Origin: Xylona heveae TC161
Lineage: Eukaryota > Ascomycota > Xylonomycetes > Xylonales > Xylonaceae
Direction of reading: 5' to 3'
Length of the DNA: 64,000 bases
NCBI RefSeq assembly: GCF_001619985.1
Contig: NW_017264194.1
Location: 1 to 64,000 of the forward strand
Part shown: positions 41,001 to 55,439 of the stretch, in pieces
Layout: each line of letters opens with the position of its first letter
Numbering within the stretch: the stretch's first letter is position 1
Program-made: the position numbers and the translations under genes
The notes under the pieces: generated by a model
The model's input: the letters and a program-made list of their open reading frames with translations, nothing else
Told to the model about the DNA's origin: nothing
Databases searched by the model: none

Positions 41001-44000
41001 TTCTAAAATTTCAAAGAAGAGACTCTAGTTCAATATCAACATCAACAAGTTCCAAAGTTTCCCACATATACTCCTTCGAGCGTCAAAAGGAAAAAGGAAG
41101 CCATGTTGCATAAGCAAAAACAATCAAAGGGCCACCTCCCTGATGTAACTCTACGATGAATTCTTCTTCCTACCTACTTACTTACCCCTGCTAGAGAGCT
41201 CCCCTTGCTCCTTCAGTTTTCGCTTGAACAGGTCGCTGATCGGCAATCCCCACAACGCCGATCGACCGCCGCTGGTTAAACGACGATGCGAGGTGCAGAT
41301 AACGAGGCTCCCATCGTTCTTGAACTAAATTGATTCCCCGTTTTGGCAATTCGTTCGAGCTTACGCCTCCGAACTGGCCCTGAAGCCCTTTAGCGCGGTA
41401 CTTTATCGCCGCGCGGCAGTAATACTTGCTGACACGGCTTGACAGTACCCCGGAGTGCAGGGTGGAAGGATATCAAATAGCCCAGCAACGTGGTGCTTAC
41501 GTCTTATCAGCATGCCGAGAAGCCGCCGAAACCTCCATGCTTTCAGACGATGGGAGCGGTGAATCCCTGTCCACAGGGGAGGAAACAAACAAAGGCGGAT
41601 CCTCACCAAGATACTAGTAAAGGAGGTTCACCATGCAAGCTCACCTTCAAGCTCGATGAGATGGAGTGAGATGGGCTATGATGGGTGTAGCGTGAGCCCA
41701 GACAGCCCAGCCCCGATTTCATCCTTGACATGTCGCCCTTACCAGCGCTAAGGAGGAACGGGTCGAAGCAATCCTCAATCACTGCCCTGGGGCCGAGCGA
41801 GTAGCGAGAGGCTCATGTGGCAGGAGCGTGGTGGTGATCACGATGACAAAAGAGTTGGCACAACAAACGAATGAGAGCGCCGCTTGATCGGTGGACCGAG
41901 GGACCTTGATCTAGGCGACTGCCTTTCTAATCACATTCCAGCTTTTGCTGTGCCATGTTTTTTTCCGTCCTCGATTGCCCTACCTCTGTAGTTGCACCCC
42001 TTTGCAAGCCTAACAGCAATGCAGTTAGGACAAGAAGCGCGATTTCAAATGAGAAGGGAACAAGTCCCAGCTGCGCTGTACCGGTCCGGGTACATGACCT
42101 ACATACGCCTTGCCACTCCCCATCACACATGGAGATGCAGTAGGCGGGAGAGAAGCGGACAGAGCATCACTGTGCCGCTAGCTGGGACGTATAGTTAATT
42201 ATCAGGACTGGGCAGACCAGGGTGAGTTGCTTTCGTTTGAAAATTTAACTCGCTGCCAGGAACACGACAGCGCTTTGAACTTCAAAGCTTGACATTGAAC
42301 CGTGGAACCAGTATCGCGGGTACGTTCGGCAACGCGGGCGACCACATTTTCGCGGGGAATGGAAGAAGGCGGAAAGGCCATAAATGTTAAAAGACGCCAG
42401 AACAAAAGCACGCCCATGCCGAGCAACCGATTCGTCAATTGGAGCCAGCCTTTCAGAGCCATGAGGGAGCAGGGGACCTCACATGCAGTGTCATGCTCTA
42501 CTTGCCTGCATGCGAAGCGACGGTTTGAGAGAGGGAGAGAACATCTTTGGCTATCCCTTTGGTGGTCCAACCTTCCGAGAAACCTCGAGTGTAAAGTGTG
42601 GCAAATACGGCCAAGCTCAATAAGATACCAAACTCATCGATCGTAAATTTCTCATCGACCGAGTGACTACCTACGGTATGTATAACTTACTATCGCTGCA
42701 CTATAGGTGGCTTTTCGCTGCAGCCAAGTTTCAAGTGTTGGAGCGACCATGGGTAGGGACACCATGAAGGCGCTCGACTTAAAATTGCTCTAAAACCAGC
42801 TGACTGAGCCGCTAGATGTAAACGAGTTGCGCAATCAATGAACCTTCGTGATGGGTAGACCCCTTGGCAGTCTAAATAAGTCCAGGGACGGCGCAAGTTA
42901 CCGTTTGGGTTGAGACGACATTCAAGTACTAACTATACCTTGGATAGCTACCTACCTTACCCAAGGTCAGTCACTGAGCAGGGTACTGCTGTGCCGTAAC
43001 CTGTGGCAGTGACGATAATCAACACAATCCATCTAGGTCAATTGGCACACTTTGGGTCAGCCCACCAGATGGATCAAAGCAGGAAAAAAAAAAAAAAATA
43101 AAGCCTGTCATCACTTCTCAGCAGCGTGGTTGGCATTTGTCCTTGGTTGGAGATGGCACTGGGTATTCTTCTGCCAACCAAAATAACCAAGGGCGAGATG
43201 ACCCAGTAGTTAGGACTCACGTATGTCATCAATGGGGTTTTAGTTGGAAAGCCCCGCAAGATTAGTGTTGGATCGCTTGAGATTTCCTCCTCTACTACCT
43301 GTAGCGCATTGCTTTGCCCAATCACTACCGTTTACATCTTCAACGTGCATGATTGGCGTCCTGCAGTGCATTACGACCACAAACAGAATATACTTACTCT
43401 TGCACTGTATGAAAATCAACCATCGATGATCATTAATGAGACGTCTTTAGCAGATGCTGGGACATTGTATAAGCTGCGAGAGATGACACCATCATTTTGC
43501 AAACTTCAAACGCATTTGACCCGATGGCAAATACAAAGTCAAATTGAAGCATTTTCGTGGTAACAAAGGCGACGGGAGGGAGGGCGGCCCCGAGGACGGT
43601 CCGGCGGCCTGGGCCTTCGCTGGGCCAGAGTCAAAAGACCGCATAGTCCGGTGTGGACACCCTCCGTCATAGAAGAAGAGGGCTTGATGATGACGGCAGC
43701 CCATTCTTTTCAAGGCGATGAAGAGAACCCCCCAGAGAAGCCAGATTGATTGTTATCACACGTGAGCCAGGTCTACCAGTCGTTGCTCCTGTGCCAACCT
43801 ATCGGTCGCTCGACGAAATGTCGCACAACCGTTCCGTGTATGTAAGGTTGCTCCGTACGAGTCTGGAACAATATTGCAGATAAGCTTGCAACGGCAAAAC
43901 AAATCGCTGGGGGGGAGATGTAACACAGATATGGGGAAACTGGAAAAGCCGTTCAGTGTTTTCTTTTCGGGTAGCCGTGGTGCAGTAAGAGAGTGAGGAA

Positions 44001-45503
44001 AGGTGGCATCTGTCCCATGGACCTAGTTAGACTTAAAAACTCTCTCCATGTCAATTATTCTTCCTCGTCAGGAGTGATGCAGCGCCCTTGATCATGTCGC
44101 CGGAGCCTCATGTCGAGGAGCGTCGGGTACGAAAGTGGCCACAATACTGACGTGCTGCAGTCGGAGAAAGGCAAAAAAAGAGCAGCGGCCCTAAGACAAC
44201 GAGAAGGAAATGCAGGGGATGGCGCGATTGAGCTTTCAAACCCCATTGTCTGTAGAAGAGTTGCTTGCAATCAACCTAAAGAAGTGGTGGCACACATTGA
44301 AACTTGACGCGGGAAGTTCCATTTTCTCTTAGACCAGGTGGTCGAGACATGGATTACACTGCAGCTGAGCTTCATAGCCGATTTGAACGCCATGGGGTAC
44401 AGTATATGCCGAGAGATGGCTGACTGAGGCCACCGATGTCTCCCTGTAAGTTTACGTGACCAAGTCCGTTGAATAAGCCTCTTTGGTGGGAGGCAGTTTA
44501 ACCCACGAGCCGCTGCCATGGAAAGTGCCCACTATACCATGGCCGAGGAAGCGGTATCCCCCGCAATTTGTCACTAATTGACCCCGAGATCTTTGCTCAA
44601 ATCAGCATAAACCATGGCTTGTTTCGTTCCTCATGACATGCGAACGAGCCATTGTGGCGGCCATCCTCTGCTGTTAGCACATCCCCCGGTCTGTGTTTGG
44701 AGGTAAGGTACGAGAGATTCTAGTTTCATTTCGGATAAGACTAGCCAAACAAAGCAATTGTTGGAGGAAATGAGAGAGACGAAAATAAAAATGTGAGCGC
44801 AATGTGACAATCATGGCCGTCGGAAAATGTCCATTGTAGAGCCGCATTGAAAGGCTAGCTCCTGAGCAATGGAAACTAAACCAATCTATTACCATTGGGT
44901 AGCACAACATGACAATGGACTTGGCTTAAATGACATGGCAGGCAGCTGCACCGCCAAGGATGCCGCAACGCGCAGATCAAGCCGTCTTTGGGCTTGGTCA
45001 ATGACATGCTCTATTCTTTTCCCGCGTCGAGGCGAGCTGCCATGCCACCACGTCAGGTATTTCCGATGGCGCAGACCTGGAAGAACAATGAGAGAGCATT
45101 CGGATTAAATCATCCCAAGGAACAGATGGGTATATATTATATATACTGCGTACGAAGTAGGCTACTCTGTGACTAGCTGCATATCTCAACCGACGTGATA
45201 GCGTCGAGAAAGGGCACTTGCATATTGTGAGCTGCCGGCCCATGACCCCAAGCAACGATCCTAGTGCCGTTTTGCCTCTCCCACCAATCAATTGCGATGG
45301 CTGATCCCATCAAAAAGTTTCGACCTAATAGCTGGCACTCCAGGCGTCTTGTATTCCTTGATTAGAACATATACCTTCAAGAGCACTTCAATTGTACAAT
45401 GAAAGCAAGAATGATAGTGCAGAACAACTTCCAAACCAATCTCGGAAAAAGAGGAACTGAAGAGGAGATTGACTTTCCCAGACGCTCTCACCCCATCTTC
45501 GAT

Positions 45504-48500
45504 TTATCCTTTTGCATTCCATTTGTCGTTATACGCATTGACTGCAATGGCAATTTGTCGGTAAATCCAATTCCTAGAGCTTTCGTCCTGAACCGGGACA
45601 AACGGTCCGTTCGTTCCGCCCTTCAAGGTAATGCAAAGACCGGTCCGCTCCTTGGAAATGGTTTGGATGTCTTTCAGCGGAACGTCCCACTCCGTTTGGA
45701 GCTTCTTTGCCTTTACCAGCATGATCCGGTTATAGGTAAGCATCACAAAGAGTTCCTTCCCCGAGAGCTCCAGATGTGCAATGTAGTCTTCGGTGAAGTA
45801 TTTGCCATTGTCCAAGGTCTTAAGCCAAAATTGACCGAGGGCCTCCCTTTGCGAGTACGGTCTTACAATACCATCTTGTCCAATGAAGCGCGTGAGACGG
45901 ACACGGTCAAGGCCTTCTTGATCGAAGACAGTCGTAGTGTTTCGTACTCCTTCCGCAACACCTGTAAATTTGTAAGCATCCTGTTCTTCTCATCCTCTCA
46001 AATTGAAATGACTTACTAGAAGCTAAATCAAATGCGCCAATGGCAGGTTTCGTTGCGAGACCCAAGAAGCCCTTTCCGACACCTTTGACGAAGCCCGGAA
46101 GACCTTCCTTCTCGGCGCCTTGGAGCGGGTGACGAGCGAGGCCGCCAACACCACTGGCTAAACTCGTTGCGAAAGCGTTTCCACCTGTTGTGACGCCATA
46201 GAGAGCATGTTTCGGTCGATTTCTGGATTTTGACATACGGCGCTGATCTTGGTATTCCTTATCTAGGGTTGCAGCCGCCAGACCTTTGGACATGCTTCCA
46301 GTGAATTTGGCCATGCTATCCGAGAATCCAAACACAGACTTTTTGACAAAACTCGAAGCCCCTTTGGCAATACCAATGCCCAGTTCTTGAGGACGATCGG
46401 TCATCACCAGACCCTGGTAAGGTTCGTAGAAAATATCCGCTACACCAGAACTAACATTGTTGAAAAGGCCTACCGGGTTACCGAGGAAATCAGCCGAACC
46501 GAGAATAATGTGGATTTGACGGATCACCTCCTGCGTATAATGACTTTGAATGTTCTGCATCAAAGCTGGGATTGATACTCGTGCGTTCTCCAGCATCAAA
46601 GCATTCAGTCTGACAGGGGCATCGTTAACATTTCCAATCGACATAGTCATAACGTTTACAAAAAACATCATGGGATTGGAATTGGCCATCGTATCCTCTG
46701 CATTGATTCTTTCCGTCCGCACGAAGGATAAGTCCAACTGGGCGGGCTGGAGATGCAGTAGCTCAAAATAGACATCCTGGCCGTGTTGTTCTTGCTGTGG
46801 TTCTGGGATATCGAGATGGTCGTCACAAAGCTTCCCGTCCCGCTCTTCTGCCCAAGACGCACCAGGGATCTTAGCAAAGTCCAACATCGCAAAGATGAAA
46901 TCTTCGTCAATTTCCAGGGTCATTTGTTGCAACAATACTGTAAAGTATTTGATATATAGGACGCCGTACGAATCGTCCTTGACCCTTGTCACCATAGTGT
47001 GGAATATTGGATGAGCTTCCATCTCCTTCCCAGTCTTCGGTACCACACTTGGGTACAGAAGGATGGGAAAAATACCACCATAGAGCTGATTGTCGATTTG
47101 AATCCATTTGATTGTTGAATTCAACGTTTGATAGAGCTTTGATTCGCTGTATTTGACCTCGATTTCTCGGAATGTAAGGTAGAGTAGTTCCTTCAAATGC
47201 TTGTTCACAAGAGATATTCCTAGACCGCTGAACCGAAGCTGAGCTCTGAACGTCACGTCTGTATCGATTTCCTTAACTTCAAACCCTGTAGCGACACTGG
47301 CTTGTGAGGACTTGGCGGAGTTTTGTTTGTATAAACTCTTAGAAGGGTTATAGTTCGAAAGAATAAGAGTCTGAGTTGGACCTTCAGCGGCAACATTCAG
47401 ATCAATAGTTTTCTGCTGAGGTGAGCCCTTGGCTATGGGAACCTTCATGGGGAGCAAATTGCCGATTTCTGCAAGTTTGACATGTCTCTCCCTCCCGTTA
47501 GCACTAATGATAATTTCCTTTGACTTCGCTGCGGGGTAGTCCCAAGCATAAGGCATGATACTTCTGGGTGGCAGCCGATAGCGGATTGGGCGCCATCCAG
47601 AGCCGCGATCCTCTTCATCTTCGTCGAGATTTGGGTTCTGAGTCAAAGTCAGTGCGTGAACAACATGCTATTGGAACTTGCACATACGCTCTGGTAGAAC
47701 ATAAATTCTGTATCGCTCTCATTTCTCATGGAAAAGGGCCAATGTTTGGTCTCTAGGCTTAAATGCAGGAAGATGGTCGACTTCTCCATAAGGATCTCTA
47801 CCCGGATGAGCCTCTGTCGCTGTCCCGCCTTTGCAATCTTGACATGAACGCTGCCGACGTTCGAGATGAAAAATGGCGACGACCTAGATTCAATTAGACA
47901 AAATGTGTGCACTTTAAATAGAACTACTGACCATTGGTTGTTCATGCCCGGGAAGCAAAGGCAAAGCTGTTTTTCCACGCCTTGTCTCAAAAATCTGAGA
48001 GGCAACAGTCCCCCTGGGCTGATTGTCATGACCTCAGAAGAGCCGGGCTCACGTATATTCAAGTCCTCATTGAGCTTGTTTTTGAGGATGAATCTGGGTG
48101 CAAGAGTCACGACTTTGGTCAAATTGTACTAGCATTTGTTAGCAAAATGATGTATGAATGAGAGCATAAAATTTACCTTGCCCTCTCCCTCATCGACTGA
48201 GACTCCAATGTGCATTTCCGTTTTGCTGGTCTGTGATGGTAGCGCAACATCAAAAGTACTTCCAATGGCTTCAAAGCTCTGCGGTTTACTCCAACCAGTA
48301 TCGCCAACCTTGATGAGAGCTCTGTTTTTACGATCATCGGTAGGGTAGGAGAACATATAGGGTTGAACACGTCTTGCATCTCGATCAGCAGTCTCGTTAA
48401 AGTTCTGACCTGCTGCCGACTTGGCGCTTCCGAGGAGTGATTTGCTCCGGATGTTTAGATCAAGGCCTGTCTTGTTCAGGACAAGATATGGACTATAGAC

Positions 48501-51500
48501 GGCAACTTTAAATGCACCGCCACTATCCGGAATGTTGCTATATCTGGTCAGCAAAAGGGATATTCATATAGCGGGAGCACACCCACTAATAATGTAGTTT
48601 GAGCCTCAATGGAAGGCCTTCAGCGTCCTTTACAGTAATGGTATCCTCTCGTCGGAAGTCGTCCTGATTAGGAGAGTTGATGATTGAAAATTCACTCTGT
48701 TTGAAGACGGTATCCTCCATATGAATGCTCATCAGTAATAGATGAGACAGCTCAATCACATGCACGGGGCTAACACCGCCCTTACGCAAAAAGTTTGTCC
48801 AGTCCTTCTTTGTATTCTTATCGTAAATCCGGTACTTGAAGTCATACGGCAGCAAATTTTGAAGTTCGATCGGGGCTGAGAGCCGAATCTTCATATATGG
48901 ATACACACTAAATGAAGTGAGCAGGTGAGGATTCAGAATTGAAACCGGTAGACTTACCTCGTCAAAGGGTCATTTTTATCGAAGATTGCACTCATCTGGA
49001 AGTAGAATGGAGGATTCTGGTCGCTACCTTCGCTGCAACAGGTTATGGTCCTGATCGGTCGCTTGAGGAGGTCTCGCCAGTAAAGACGCTCATTCGACCA
49101 GGTGTAACCGAATCCTTGGTCTGGTCGGACGGTCAACGAATGCATGAAAGCAGCACCTACGGGTGCGGGTCGACCCTCTCCCGGTAGAATCTTTTCGATC
49201 TTGAGAAGGTGTCCATCCTCAGGGCTGTAGACGCCAATCTCAACAGGGATTTGCGTCTTGTTCTCTACCAGAAGCGGAGATCGGAAGGTTATGTATTTGA
49301 CATTATCGGAGCCGAGTCTAACATCAACCAGGAGTCTGTGTAGAATCTTGTCTTTTCGAGGCTTGAGGTTGTATAGTGTCTCGCCTTCTCGATTCACCGG
49401 AATACGATCGATGCTATCGAACCCACTCCCTTCCAGCTTGATTCCCACAATACCCGAGCCGCCTTCAGGCGACAAATTTTCTCGAACAGCAGTGGGATCT
49501 TCAAATCGCCAGGGGCTTTCTTCGCCGTCCGAAAGTTTCGCAGCGGAAGCCTCATCTCCACTGCCACTTTCGGCCCATATGTTCATTGCAAATCCCGTAT
49601 GATTTCGAACCTTATAAGGGGCATCTGATCCTCTTGGCTTTGCCAAAACGTCTTCGTCTGTGGAAAGAAATTGTGCTGATTTGGAGGCGAGGGCAATAGT
49701 TGCGGCAGTAACTGTGAGTTCAAGCATCTTTCGTGAATAAAGCTCCACTGAAAGCCGGTCGGGATTCTGGTCTTTCGACATGTGGAACCCGAGCTGCCAT
49801 GGTTCAATCAAGGGCTCCCACGCTGATTTGGAGAAATTATAGATGTTGACGAACATGTCAATGTTGGTATCCCCGCTCATTGCTCCAGACCAGTCCCGTA
49901 CCGACACATTAAAGTTCCTGATGCTCCAATCAAGCAGAGGAAGCTCGTGAAGGTCTCCAATCAAGACTACTCTGATGCCCTGGATCTCAGCAGTGAGCTC
50001 CTCTCTCTTCATTATAGCGGTTGCCTCGGCCGACTGGTCCCTAGAAGAAAGCGCAGTCTGATGAGTCGCTGCTGATTTCGCAGATTTTGTGATCACTGTA
50101 GACGTGCGTTTGGCAGTCAAGGATTTCCGTTTTGGTCCAATTGTAGATGAGCCCTTGATTTCTTTGAGCTTTTTAGGCTCGGTGTCCGTGATCTTGGGCT
50201 GATCTTTGCTAGACAATTCCGATGCCTTATTGACAATCTGGAGGGCAAGGAGGATGTCACGAAGTGACAGTCTGAGTACGAGCGGCTCAATATCAACGTG
50301 AATGCTGGTAAGACTTGAATTCTTTCCTTGTGAACGAGTATCCATAGACATGTGGATGCTAAAATCGTCCAATATGCGAAGCCGGTTCGTCTCGAATTGG
50401 TCCATACGGCAGAGGAACATGCCCATCTCCAATACCTGCAGGGTAAGCGCATGCTGTTGCGACATCAGTATCTGCTTCGTGCCTAGAACAATGGCCTCTG
50501 AGCTTCCTAGTGAAGGGTTGGCGATAAGAATGACCTGCGCATCCACAATATTTGCACGGAAAGATATGCTCATCGAGCCTGATTCCTTAGGTTGATCGTG
50601 AGAAATAGCACGCTCGTTTGGGGTCTCGCTCTGAGCGTCCGACTGCGCGCTTAGTGCGCTCTCGGCCTCGTCAGCGGTGATTTCCTCCATTCCTTCTCCT
50701 TCAAGATCGGCAGGTTGGTCCGATGCAAAACTAGCAGTGAGAAACGACTGGAGTGCAAAGAGGTAATCGATTGCGAAAATGATACGTGGGCTGTCGATTG
50801 TGAGCATGGCAATGAGATTACGCTCCTTGCCTCCGGAGATGGAAACGCTTGCCATAAATTGTTGTTTGACATCGTTGTTGATCAGTGACATAATCTTTCT
50901 AAATTTATTCGTTTCTTTGGCTCGACTATCCTTGACAGTGAAGGAATGAATGAGAAGTTCGGACTCCAGAGAACCGTCACTGACCATGCGAAGTTTCACA
51001 TGTGTATTATTCAGTGAAAACTTCGTTAGACTTGCCGCATTGAGGTCGCCAACAGGTTTCCCTTCCGGGCCTAGAAGAAGTTCTAATCCGATTGTTTTGA
51101 CCTTGAAGACGAAGTCAAGCTTTGTCCAACTGTCAGCCGCAGTGCCAAGCTCAGGGCCAAGATCGGCCACAGGTCCTTCGTCAGTTCGGTCAATGTTGGC
51201 CTCTGCTACCGCCTTTGCAGGCTGGACAACATCATCTGGAAGTTCCTTTACTGCCTCTCTTTCGTCTTGCTCAGGGTCAGCGGCAAAGGCGGCTGGCACG
51301 GAGCGCGAAAGCTCGAGGAGGAATTTGAGCTGGGCATCAGTAAGTCGAAGGTTGATGTCTGACATTGCCCCCTCAATCTCCAAATCAGGTCGTTCCGCTC
51401 CCGGCTTGTGCTCGGTATAATTGACCTTGAAATCGATGTCAACTTTGTCAATGAGCTCCAACTCCTCAGATAGGTCGTCTTCATAGTGAAAATCGGATGT

Positions 51501-54500
51501 AAGTCGAATGTTGCGAACCCCAGCGGAAAGATGATTGACGACCTCAGGCTCGCTTGAATCATCCAGCGGTACAAATTTATTGTTCGCGTAAATCTCTCCG
51601 AGGTATGCGGTCAACAGATCCCGTTGAGGCTTATCAAGAAGAGTAACCCGCGGAAAGACTAAGATTGGCGTCCTCACTAATATATCAAAATGCATCTTGT
51701 TGGCAGTTTCTTGGATTTGACTAGCCTGGTTCGCAGCTGCCTGGCGAGCAGCATTGAAAATTGCCTGCATCTTTCCAAATTTGACGAAAAAGTCGATAAT
51801 TTTACGGAAAGGCTCGGTGAGAAAGTTGACCTTGATTGAACCTGAACGCAAAAAGACTGAAGAATCATAGCCAGGGTATGATGGGCTATCGGCATCGAAT
51901 GTTTCGTAGCTGAAGTCGGCCAATTCGTCGCCTTGTATTGTAACGAGTTGCCTTAAAGGAGAGTCTGTCGACGCTCCCTGGTTAATGTCGTCAATCAACG
52001 AGAGATCGCCTAATCTTGCACCGATACGCATTGCCTTGCCCATCAAGAAAATCCCCACGTCCGCCGTGTTCAAGCTCATAGTAGCCAGCCGCACACCATC
52101 GTTATTCAAGATAAGGACAATGCTCTGTAGCTTCACCTTTAATTTGATCTTCCCTGCTTGAGGCTCGGCTTCCTTTGCCAGTTCCTTCTCATGTTCGGAT
52201 TCGGCACCATCCTCCTGCGGAAGGCCAGCCTTATCGCGGGGAGGGGAGCTTTGATCCGTGAACGTCACCAGGACAAAGTCAAGGAGAGTTAACAATGTCT
52301 TCCTCGTAACAACAACATTAATGGTTGAGATTGCTGCTTCCAGGTTCGTCTCTATTCCTTCGTACTCAGTCATGAACGTCGGAGATTCCGGCTTGACCTT
52401 GGTGAATTTGACGTGAATAAGGTCTTCTGGAGCACTCGAGTCGGCACCTTCGGACGAGATTATGTTCTTGAACTCTGCGCGAGGATCCTCTTCTATGTTG
52501 TCCTCAATGCTCAGCGAGCGAAGAAGCACTTCGGCCACCATATCAAAGGGTCGCTGGTAGAAGTCAAACTGGAAATGCTCCGCAACAAGTTCTACCAATA
52601 GTTGGTCAGGCTTTTCGCCATCCGGATCGGACCTAAATAGTGATCCTTGCAAACGATCAACAGTAAATTTGAATTCAAAATTACGCTGGCGAGCAACGAT
52701 ATTTGCGTCCGGTTTCCCAGGTGATGTCTCTTCAAACCTCTCGCTTCCCTCATTATCTGTCTCATCTTCTTCGAGGAGAATCTCTCGCTGTTGAGCAGAA
52801 AACTGAAAGGACGTAGACCGTTGTCGGCTAGATGCATCCACAGTTGCCGCGCCTTGGGAGGTTGTCGGCTTGACTGCGGTCCTTTCCTTATTGTCGAATG
52901 GCAATTCATCGACTTCTCCGAGCTTCGGAATGGCCACATCAATAAGCCTCATCAAATTCTTATACTTGGCATCAGAGACCGAGGCATGGAGGACTGGAAG
53001 GTGGCCGGAAATCTTAAACCGCGTGAGGTCAGTTGCTTTCGGGACTATCGAATTCTCAATTACAAAATCCATATTGATGCGATCGATGATATGTAGATTT
53101 TTAGTGTCGTCCTCAGTCTTAAGTTGGCGTTTAGTGTCGTGGATGGATGGACCAATGAGGACCTGAGTAGAATCCAGCCGCAAAAGGAATTTGTCATACA
53201 TAAGCCCTTCAAGCCTCTTGTAATCTTCGTCGCTATACTGTTGTTTCTGCTTTGATTGTATCTCACGCAATGTTTCCTTGTCAACAAGTTCGCTGCTAAG
53301 GCTTACATGTCCGGCATCAAAGATAAGACATTGACAGTCCTTCACTTTGACACTCTCTGGGATGATTATCAGCGGCGCTTGAAGATCGAGCTGAGCATTG
53401 ATTGTCTTGTGTTCCTCCAAGGCGAATTCGAGTCCGGCGCGAGTCTGTTGTCTAATGCCTTCAACTGTTGCCCCAGCTGTTTCCATTAATGCACCAACTG
53501 ATTCCATGTGGCGCTGAGGAGGTTTGAAAAATTTGGCAATTTCAACGATGAATTGAGGATTATAGATGATCTCCATGCTTTTCAGCTTCATCATTAGCGC
53601 AGAGTCAGCACTTTCATCCAGCGGATGCTGCTCGAACTGGAGTTGGAAGAATGGGTCTTCTTCCGGGTCCGTGGGCCTGGAATTATCATTCAGGGCATCC
53701 TCCTCATCCGACAGCTCTCTTGAAATTGTCTGATCTGGAACCTCCCCGGCTGCCTTTACACGGACTATTTGAGGGAACAATGTATCTGCAGTTGTGCCAT
53801 CATACAGGCGCATACCTCCTAAACTGAGCTGGGCTAGGAACGAATCAGGGCGCTGGAAAAACTTGGCACTGAAAGCATCGAATACCAAATGAAGGATTTC
53901 ATTCGCATTTCCGTGGGGATTCCTCTTGAGTGTGAAGCTGCCTGTCCTTAGGCTCGTCTCGACTTGGAGTTTAATGGACTCCCGAGGGAGGGATACGCTC
54001 TCAGCGATAGTCTTCTTCTCATCCCAGTCAATGGCCTCGTAAAGTTCTTTCCGTTGTTGTTCAGTCATGACGGGACCTTCCTCCTCGGTGGTTTCCTGCT
54101 TTTGTTGCTTGGAGCCCCATACCCATGAAGTCCAGCCCGAAGACTGCTGCGCTGGTTTCTTTGTGCCAATGTTCTCTTTGCGTAACTGATTTCTCGCCAG
54201 TGATCTCCAAAACCGAAGATCCTCATAGGTAAGCTTTCTCTCAAGGGCGTTATAGTCTTCGAGCTCAGCAGGAGAGAACTTTTCATCCTTCTTCTTCTTC
54301 TTGAAGAGCGCAATGTATTTGACGCGGTCGTCCCTTCGCTCCTTGAAATAGCTCCAGGTCCATCTTCTATTCCGTTCGTGAATTTTGCTCAATACAGCAT
54401 CACCAGCAAACTTGAGCCATGCCTTGGGGTCCTCCTTTGGGCTAGCTTTTGGTTGGAGTTTTCTGTATTCCTGGTGCCGAACAAAGTAGTGGAAAAGATC

Positions 54501-55439
54501 CACCATCATTAATGCATCGCGATATTGATCTTCATCCAGAATAAATCCGAGTTCATCAAAAAGAAGGCGCGCCTTCAGTTTGGGTCGATCCAATTTACCA
54601 GTCTTGTCCATCTCGAGCCCAGCCCTCCCACTGACGGGTTTCAGAACAAATTGATGGTCTCCAATGGTTGGGCTGTCTGCCCTGACAATCATTTCGCGAA
54701 ATTTATTCATAAGGTCTTCATGATCCGCGCCTTGAGCTTCGGCGCCGACTTGCCCTCCGGTGCCAGTCCCAAGCAGGCTTGAATCGGTATCCCAGTACAT
54801 GGCCAGCGCATCCAGTGAAGCAAGTTTGTGAGTTGTGCCTGAGGTTGTTTGAATAAAAGTGGGTTTCCAGTCCGCATCTGTGCTTACGGCACTGAATTCT
54901 TGCAAGGTCAAGCCAAGAGCAAAGGGATGGCCAGCGGCAGAGATAGAGTCTTCATAACGAATGTGGATATTCTTAATCGTCACTTGCAGATTATCAACGA
55001 TTGCCGTTACTAGGCTCTCCGTGAAGCTTTGTGTCTTTTGCTGCTCTTCCTGGCTCAAGCCTTCCGTGCTCCTCTCCTTGAGGAGTTCAGCGCTTTCAAG
55101 CTTTTCCATTTTGACGGCGTGGGCTCGCCTTTCCTCTTCTTCAGGGTCATATTCTGCGTCTTCCTTGGGCGCGGCGAGGAGGAAGACATCTTCGATGTTT
55201 ACTCGAACGGGTTTGCCCTTCAGATTGGACCAAGGTATTGACAATGTCAACTGTCCTAAATGGCCCTCCACTACATTCAGAGGCAATCGAAACTGATCAA
55301 GGGCTTCACGGCGGAGTTCGAGGTTTCGAAGCTTCACATCACCAGACCAGATGCCGACATTCAGTTGCTTGGCATCAAAGTTCTGGACGTACAGGCCCAG
55401 GAAGCGGTTGAGCAGGTTGGCAACGAGACCTTCGAGCAT
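45504..55439 (-). CDS. VPS13: VPS13 bridge-like lipid transfer protein
   Basis: Seven exons give 3,211 residues (yeast Vps13 is 3,144): 55439-48958 (one 6.5-kb exon), 48907-48587, 48537-48177, 48128-47932, 47883-47688, 47637-46017 and 45961-45504. The N-terminal chorein domain starts MLEGLVANLLNRFLGLYVQNFD. Repeating beta groove segments with acidic/Ser linkers fill the middle. The adaptor-binding (VAB) region lies about 1,900-2,500 (LKLHYYNIPDSGGAFKV restored by splicing), then the VPS13_C/APT1-like part (NPVGLFNNVSSGVADIFYEP; SFVKKSVFGFSDSMAKFTGS). A PH-like domain ends the protein (GKYFTEDYIAHLELSGKELF). VPS13 moves glycerolipids at membrane contact sites (ER, vacuole/endosome, mitochondria, prospore membrane). 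All six introns lie in the 3' third and are 39-59 nt. The frame is intact. Confidence 0.96.

Larger units (their letters stand above)
37677..45503. other. 7.8-kb region without a convincing gene
   Basis: Both flanking genes point away from or end at this stretch: the C2H2 factor starts at its left edge, and VPS13 ends at its right edge. ORFs are short and lack family-like sequence. It holds simple repeats: overlapping AATTCG units (38082-38100), CT-rich microsatellite (39411-39443), CAG-type run (39755-39778), A5T-type repeats (40966-41000) and an A14 run (43083-43096). 37.7-40.1 kb is purine- and GC-rich and could be the long 5' leader and promoter of the factor. A non-coding RNA gene cannot be excluded. 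No tRNA or transposon is recognised. Confidence 0.6.

Noticed and set aside
42302-42646. 114-codon plus-strand ORF in the gene-free region
   Set aside because: Random-looking composition rich in Arg and Ser, no domain, no splice context; not supported as a gene.
49258-55300. Several plus-strand ORFs of 60-156 codons inside VPS13
   Set aside because: All are antisense shadows of the 6.5-kb VPS13 exon; none resembles a known protein.
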